The position numbers and the translations under genes are program-made. 8,507 bases of DNA, from NCBI GenBank assembly GCA_050694275.1, contig JBOGXF010000029.1, positions 1 through 8,507 of the forward strand, read 5' to 3'. The notes beneath the pieces are model-generated. The model saw nothing but the letters and a program-made list of their open reading frames with translations, did no database searches and was not told the origin of the DNA. The DNA comes from JBOGXF01 sp050694275. GTDB lineage: Bacteria > Actinomycetota > CADDZG01 > WHSQ01. Positions 5,070 to 8,507 of the stretch are shown piece after piece. Every line of letters starts with the position of its first letter. Position 1 is the stretch's first letter.

Positions 5070-6200
5070 CTAGTCGGTGCGCCGATCTATCGCATACGAG
5101 GAGTGGGTATCCCGTTTGGAAACCGCCTTCATCTCCGTCGCGATCTCAGATGCCCGACCGGGGTTGTTCAGTTCACGTTGGAGGCTGCTGACGATTCCGA
5201 CAGACACGGTCATGATGGGGAATCGATGGACCCGATCCTGTCGGTCGGTTACCTCGATGTGACCTCGGCCGAGGTCGGCCACGTCATACATGGTCGGTAT
5301 GGTGCTGTCCCACAAGGAGATCGCCTCGGCGGCGATGGCTTCTGCAAAGGCAGGAGGCACGATGGCGACGAAGTCATCTCCACCCACATGACCGATAAAG
5401 GTGCCCGCACTGTACCGGGCAACCGCATCCTGAAGGCATGCGGCCGCAAGCTTCAGCACCTCATCTCCCCGCGAGAATCCGTAATAGTCGTTGTAGGCCT
5501 TGAAATGGTCGAGATCCATGTAGAGGACCGCAAATGGGCGCTGCTCTCGGATGACCCGTTCGAGCTCCTCTTGTAGGGAAGCATTGCCGGGAAGGTTGGT
5601 AAGCGGACTGGCGGATCTCATCATCCGAGTGCGATAGATGCTCGTACGAACTCGCGCCAGCAGCTCGCTCGGGTTGAACGGCTTCGAGACGTAGTCGTCG
5701 GCCCCGGCGGCCAGGCCCTCGACCTTGTCTCCCACGAGAGTGCGGCCGGTCACGAGGATGATCGGAACGCTCGCAGTGTGAGGGTGACCGCGCAGCAATC
5801 GACAGACCTCGATCCCGTCTCTAACGGGAAGCATCACATCGAGCAGGATCAGATCTGGTCGCCTCCGGATGGCAAGCTGATAGGCGGATTCACCGTCGGC
5901 GGCGAGGGAGACGTCATACCCCTCGAGCAGGAGGTTCATCTCCAGGAAGCGGCGCACCTCCGGATCGTCTTCGGCGACGAGGACGGCTGCTTTGAGAGCC
6001 TCCGACGGCGTGCTCGTAGTGGTCCGTACCGAGGTCGATGACAAGGCTGGGCTGCCTACCTCGACCCGGTCAATGTACGCGCCGTCGCTCCGTTTGGTTG
6101 GCTCATCACTTTGCTCTGCGATTGATTGCGGATCGTGGGTATCATTTGTCATCCTGGTTCGACGGGGATGAGAAGAAGCCTTTGCTCGAAGCTCTTTCAC
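5070..6200 (-). CDS. Response regulator with GGDEF-type output domain (GGDDF variant)
   Basis: A PleD-like regulator: phosphorylation of the receiver would control a domain of the diguanylate cyclase family (2 GTP to c-di-GMP). With the GTG at 6200 it has 376 residues; an ATG at 6152 (360 residues) is equally possible because neither has a good ribosome site. Residues 1-70 are a polar, probably disordered leader. The receiver (72-190) has Asp78/Asp79, phospho-acceptor Asp121, Thr151 and Lys173. The GGDEF-type domain (199-365) opens with SPLTNLPGN, has MDLDHFKAYNDYYGFSRGDE, and carries GGDDF (273-277) where most cyclases have GGDEF or GGEEF. GHVGGDDF with LPGN is, as I recall, typical of one GGDEF subgroup, so it need not mean decay. 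The inhibitory RxxD site is absent (Ser and Thr at those positions). No membrane segment. No kinase adjoins it directly. Confidence 0.9.
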   Translation of the reverse strand: MKELRAKASSHPRRTRMTNDTHDPQSIAEQSDEPTKRSDGAYIDRVEVGSPALSSTSVRTTTSTPSEALKAAVLVAEDDPEVRRFLEMNLLLEGYDVSLAADGESAYQLAIRRRPDLILLDVMLPVRDGIEVCRLLRGHPHTASVPIILVTGRTLVGDKVEGLAAGADDYVSKPFNPSELLARVRTSIYRTRMMRSASPLTNLPGNASLQEELERVIREQRPFAVLYMDLDHFKAYNDYYGFSRGDEVLKLAAACLQDAVARYSAGTFIGHVGGDDFVAIVPPAFAEAIAAEAISLWDSTIPTMYDVADLGRGHIEVTDRQDRVHRFPIMTVSVGIVSSLQRELNNPGRASEIATEMKAVSKRDTHSSYAIDRRTD

Positions 6201-6550
6201 GGATCAGAGCTCATCCGACGTGACTCATTCTGTCTCGGGGTCCCCCCCAGCTCAATAGACCAGAGGAGCGATGTGCTTGTACTCGAAGTGACCACCCCGG
6301 ATAGGCCGGATGCGCGGACGGCACTAGTCTCGGACCGGCCCAAAGCATGAGAGACCCGAGCCCTTGACAAAATCATCCCCTTCATCCGCTATGGAGTGGT
6401 TAGTCCTTTTGTCCTGCGCCGGGCGGATCAGGCCGGATGGGGAGCCACGGCCACGCCGCGGCTGACAGGGCAATTCCCGTCGCGCGATCTTCTGGCAGGA
6501 AATGGGACTTGGCCGGCGAAGATTACCGTCCAACCAATCAGGGTGAGCAC
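6201..6550. promoter_or_regulatory. Divergent intergenic region with one promoter candidate
   Basis: The 350 bases separate the minus-strand GGDEF gene from the plus-strand gene at 6551. TTGACA at 6364-6369 is a good -35 on the plus strand; the best -10 options, CGCTAT or GCTATG at 6387-6393, are weak. The same bases read TTGTCA on the minus strand with TGCTTT 17 bases on, which could serve the GGDEF gene, also weakly. GGCCGGAT occurs at 6304 and 6431 without clear meaning. The frame of the downstream gene is open back to an ATG at 6437, but that 38-residue extension has no ribosome site. No RNA gene or further structure is recognised. Confidence 0.35.
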
Positions 6551-7225
6551 ATGAAGGCGGACATGAATCAGGGAAAGCATGAGACCGGCAGGGAGTCCAT
6601 CCGGTTGGACGCGGATCAGGTCGATGCATCCATCCTCGAACGCGCCCTTGCCGAACTTCCGGGGATCCGGGGTGCTCGAGTGGTGGCCCACCTCGCCGGG
6701 ATCGAATCCATTCGTGTGCTCGCCATTCCGGAGCGTTCGACACCGAACGTCATCGACGATGTCGTCGGTATGGTGCGGCGGCACGGCGGGCAGGTCGCGC
6801 CCGATGCCGTTCAGGTCCTGCGCGTGGGGGAGGTGCGAAACGGGATTCATCGGCGGAAGCTGTCTTCGGTGAACACCCATCGCTCGGACGAGCGGTTCAC
6901 GGCACGAGTTGCTCTGGAGCTCGGGGGAGATGTGCTCGTCGGAGAGGACGAAGCGCCGGTCGGTCGGCGATTCGAGCACCGCTCGATGGCCTCGGCGACG
7001 CTGGATGGGGTTCGGCGGATACTCGACGTGCAGGTCGAGCTGGAAAGCGTACAGATCTTGCCCTTGGGCACCGACCGCCTCGTGTCGGTCATCCTGAACG
7101 TGGAAGGGAGTTGCCTCGTAGGATCGGCCATGGTCCGTGTCGATGAGTACGACGCCATTGCGCGCGCGACCCTTGACGCATTGAATCGATTGATCGCTCG
7201 CGCGTATGCCGAGCAAGCGTCTTAG
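6551..7225 (+). CDS. Conserved-looking cytoplasmic protein of unknown function
   Basis: The protein has 224 residues. The ATG at 6551 is chosen because GGGTGAG (6541-6547) aligns with the 3' part of the ribosome-binding consensus at proper distance; an ATG at 6563 is possible. No signal peptide, membrane segment or cysteine-rich motif is seen. Two parts can be told apart: residues 15-90 alternate helix and strand (SILERALAELPGIRGARVV, then a strand, then a helix near NVIDDVVGMVRRHGG), resembling a small ACT- or BON-sized alpha/beta unit; after a basic RRKLSSV link, residues 105-224 alternate strands (FTARVALELGG, VSVILNV) with helices (SMASATLDGVRRIL, AIARATLDALNRLI), possibly an internal duplication. 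I do not recognise the family with certainty. It ends against the response regulator at 7222 with overlapping stops. A role linked to the neighbouring signalling genes is guesswork. Confidence 0.8.
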   Translation: MKADMNQGKHETGRESIRLDADQVDASILERALAELPGIRGARVVAHLAGIESIRVLAIPERSTPNVIDDVVGMVRRHGGQVAPDAVQVLRVGEVRNGIHRRKLSSVNTHRSDERFTARVALELGGDVLVGEDEAPVGRRFEHRSMASATLDGVRRILDVQVELESVQILPLGTDRLVSVILNVEGSCLVGSAMVRVDEYDAIARATLDALNRLIARAYAEQAS

Positions 7226-7848
7226 TGCACCAGGCCTTTCCTGAAGGCTTCCGCGACCGCCTCGGTGCGATCGCGCACGTTGAGCTTTCTGAAGATCTGC
7301 TTTAGGTAGGTCTTGACCGTCTCCTCAGACACATGGATGTGCTCGGCGACCTCGCGCGTGGACTTGCCGTGGGTGAGCTGCTGGAGTACCTCGAGCTCGC
7401 GGTCGGTCAGCGCCCTCGGGTCCCGGCCCCCGATGCGGCCGAACACGCCCTCGGTAACGTTGGGGTCGAGCACCGAGCGTCCCTCGACGACGTCGCTGAT
7501 CGCCTGGGCGACCGCCTCACGCGATGACCCCTTCGAGAGGTATCCGTCGGCGCCCGCCTTGACTGCCTCGGTGACCGTGCCGGGATCGGTGAACATCGAC
7601 AGGATCAGGATCTTGGTCTCTGGTCTTTCCTCCTTTATCCGCCGCGTCGCCTCGATGCCGTTTACTTCAACGCCGAGGTTGACGTCCATGAGGACGACAT
7701 CGACACCTTCTTTGAGGGCCTGCTCGATCGCCGCGTCACCAGTGTCGACCACTCCCACGAGCTGGATTCCCTCGACCATCGACAGCATGACCTCGAGTCC
7801 CTCGGACACGAGCGTGTGGTCCTCTGCGATCAACACTTTGAGGGTCAC
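7222..7848 (-). CDS. NarL/FixJ-family response regulator
   Basis: The protein has 208 residues and the usual length for the family. The receiver (3-120) has acidic Glu9/Asp10, phospho-acceptor Asp55, Ser84 and Lys106. A linker leads to a LuxR-type helix-turn-helix (147-206) with LTDRELEVLQQL, STREVAEHIHVSEETVKTYLKQI and FRKLNVRDRTEAV, which binds DNA and controls transcription once phosphorylated. The GTG start at 7848 overlaps the stop of the upstream kinase gene as GTGA, which argues for translational coupling and identifies that kinase as its partner. Targets cannot be read from the window. Its TAA stop (7224-7222) overlaps the TAG of the opposing gene. Confidence 0.95.
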   Translation of the reverse strand: MTLKVLIAEDHTLVSEGLEVMLSMVEGIQLVGVVDTGDAAIEQALKEGVDVVLMDVNLGVEVNGIEATRRIKEERPETKILILSMFTDPGTVTEAVKAGADGYLSKGSSREAVAQAISDVVEGRSVLDPNVTEGVFGRIGGRDPRALTDRELEVLQQLTHGKSTREVAEHIHVSEETVKTYLKQIFRKLNVRDRTEAVAEAFRKGLVH

Positions 7849-8507
7849 TGTGAGATGCCGCCCGGGAGAATCGCCTCGAGGCGGGTGCCGCTGCCGGGCC
7901 GCGAATCGAGCTCGATGCGTCCGCCGACGCTTGCAGCGCGCTCTTTCATCAGTCTCATGCCCACGTGATCTGCTCCTGTCTCTGCCGCCGGATCGAACCC
8001 GGTCCCCTCATCTTGGACGACGATATGCACCATTGCATCCTCTTCGACGATTTTTATGGTCACGGTGGTGCTGTTCGAGTGCTTGAGGGCATTCGTGAGC
8101 CCTTCTTGGAGAATCTGGAAGGCAGCCAGCGCGACGGGCACGGGCGGCTCGCTTCTGATCTCGCCTTCGATGACGACCTCGGCGCGCCAGAGCGTCGAGA
8201 GCTGATCGGCGAACTTGCGGATGGTCTCCATGAGCCCGCCCGCTTCGATCGACGACTTGCGGAGGTCGACGAGCGATTCCCGTAGGTTGTTGATTCCACC
8301 ATCGAGCGCTTCGCGAGCCGAAGTGATCGCCTTGCGAGCCTTTTCGTCTTCTCCCGCGGCGAGAAGGTCGAGCGCGTTTCCGGTCCCATAGGTCGCGGCG
8401 GCCAGCATTTGCAGGCTGGAGTCATGGATGTCTTCCGCGATTCGTTTGCGTTCTCGCTCGCGTTCCTCGAAGACCTTTTCGGTCGCGGCCAGGAGCGCCT
8501 CTTGCTG
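7845..8507 (-). CDS. Sensor histidine kinase (HisKA_3 type), N-terminus beyond window edge
   Basis: The last 220 residues are present; the sensor part lies beyond the right edge. The dimerisation/phospho-acceptor helix reads ERKRIAEDIHDSSLQMLA, with the phosphorylated His encoded at 8426-8424. The ATPase domain has an N box (LQEGLTNALKHS), a G1 box (VQDEGTGFDP), and a G2 region (GMRLMKERAASVGG, then SRPGSGTRLEAILP). This is the NarX/DegS/LiaS class that pairs with NarL-type regulators, in accord with the GTGA overlap with the regulator gene downstream. A GluArg-rich helix just before the H box (EERERERKR) fits the usual coiled-coil link from a sensor domain. The input signal and whether it is membrane-bound cannot be told. 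An internal ATG at 8408 follows the active-site His, so it is not the true start. Confidence 0.95.
   Translation of the reverse strand, partial: QQEALLAATEKVFEERERERKRIAEDIHDSSLQMLAAATYGTGNALDLLAAGEDEKARKAITSAREALDGGINNLRESLVDLRKSSIEAGGLMETIRKFADQLSTLWRAEVVIEGEIRSEPPVPVALAAFQILQEGLTNALKHSNSTTVTIKIVEEDAMVHIVVQDEGTGFDPAAETGADHVGMRLMKERAASVGGRIELDSRPGSGTRLEAILPGGISQ

Noticed and set aside
6428..7216. Minus-strand open frame (262 codons) opposite the unknown protein gene
   Set aside because: The plus frame has a sensible start site and regular alpha/beta pattern; the minus frame is His/Arg-rich without fold signals.
7313..8086. Plus-strand open frame (257 codons) opposite the response regulator and kinase
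   Set aside because: Ser/Thr/Arg-rich shadow of two well-recognised minus-strand genes.

Overview
The window comes from a GC-rich bacterium, most likely an Actinomycetota member that is not a close relative of the well-studied genera. The pointers are GTG starts, strong GGGGAGG-type ribosome sites, a DUF2505-type protein, two LPVTG sortase substrates with Pro/Ser/Thr or collagen-like spacers, and a six-cysteine surface domain of a kind I recall from actinobacterial secreted proteins. The assignment is inference from gene content; no rRNA or other marker is present. I see no tRNA, CRISPR array, transposase or phage gene.

Layout. (1) 1-1851, minus strand: a DUF2505/START-like protein followed by glnA, a type I glutamine synthetase with an adenylylation-site tyrosine; glnA runs off the left edge. 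(2) 1852-2151: divergent regulatory region with a promoter candidate and a hairpin-rich leader whose last hairpin covers the ribosome site of the next gene. (3) 2152-3663, plus strand: an unusual surface protein in which a complete sortase substrate (signal peptide, DUF11-like domain, LPVTG, membrane segment, Arg tail) continues in frame into what looks like a complete lipoprotein. (4) 3664-4072: a long leader with a candidate three-helix RNA. (5) 4073-4957, plus: a second sortase substrate with Ser-rich 9-residue repeats, a six-cysteine domain, a collagen-like stretch and LPVTG, ended by a strong hairpin. (6) 5070-6200, minus: a response regulator with a GGDEF-type domain (GGDDF). (7) 6551-7225, plus: a conserved-looking protein of unknown function. 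(8) 7222-8507, minus: a histidine kinase (partial, off the right edge) and its NarL/FixJ-type response regulator, overlapping by GTGA.

How the parts may fit. The centre is a cell-surface and signalling cluster: two LPVTG proteins behind structured leaders, next to a regulator that may make or sense c-di-GMP, then a kinase-regulator pair. No sortase lies in the window, so anchoring would depend on an enzyme elsewhere. The strongest oddity is the sortase-substrate/lipoprotein fusion at 2152-3663, which could yield two surface products from one frame. The second is the structured leader at 3786-3859, whose position near a GGDEF gene makes a c-di-GMP link worth testing, although I cannot assign it to a known riboswitch class.
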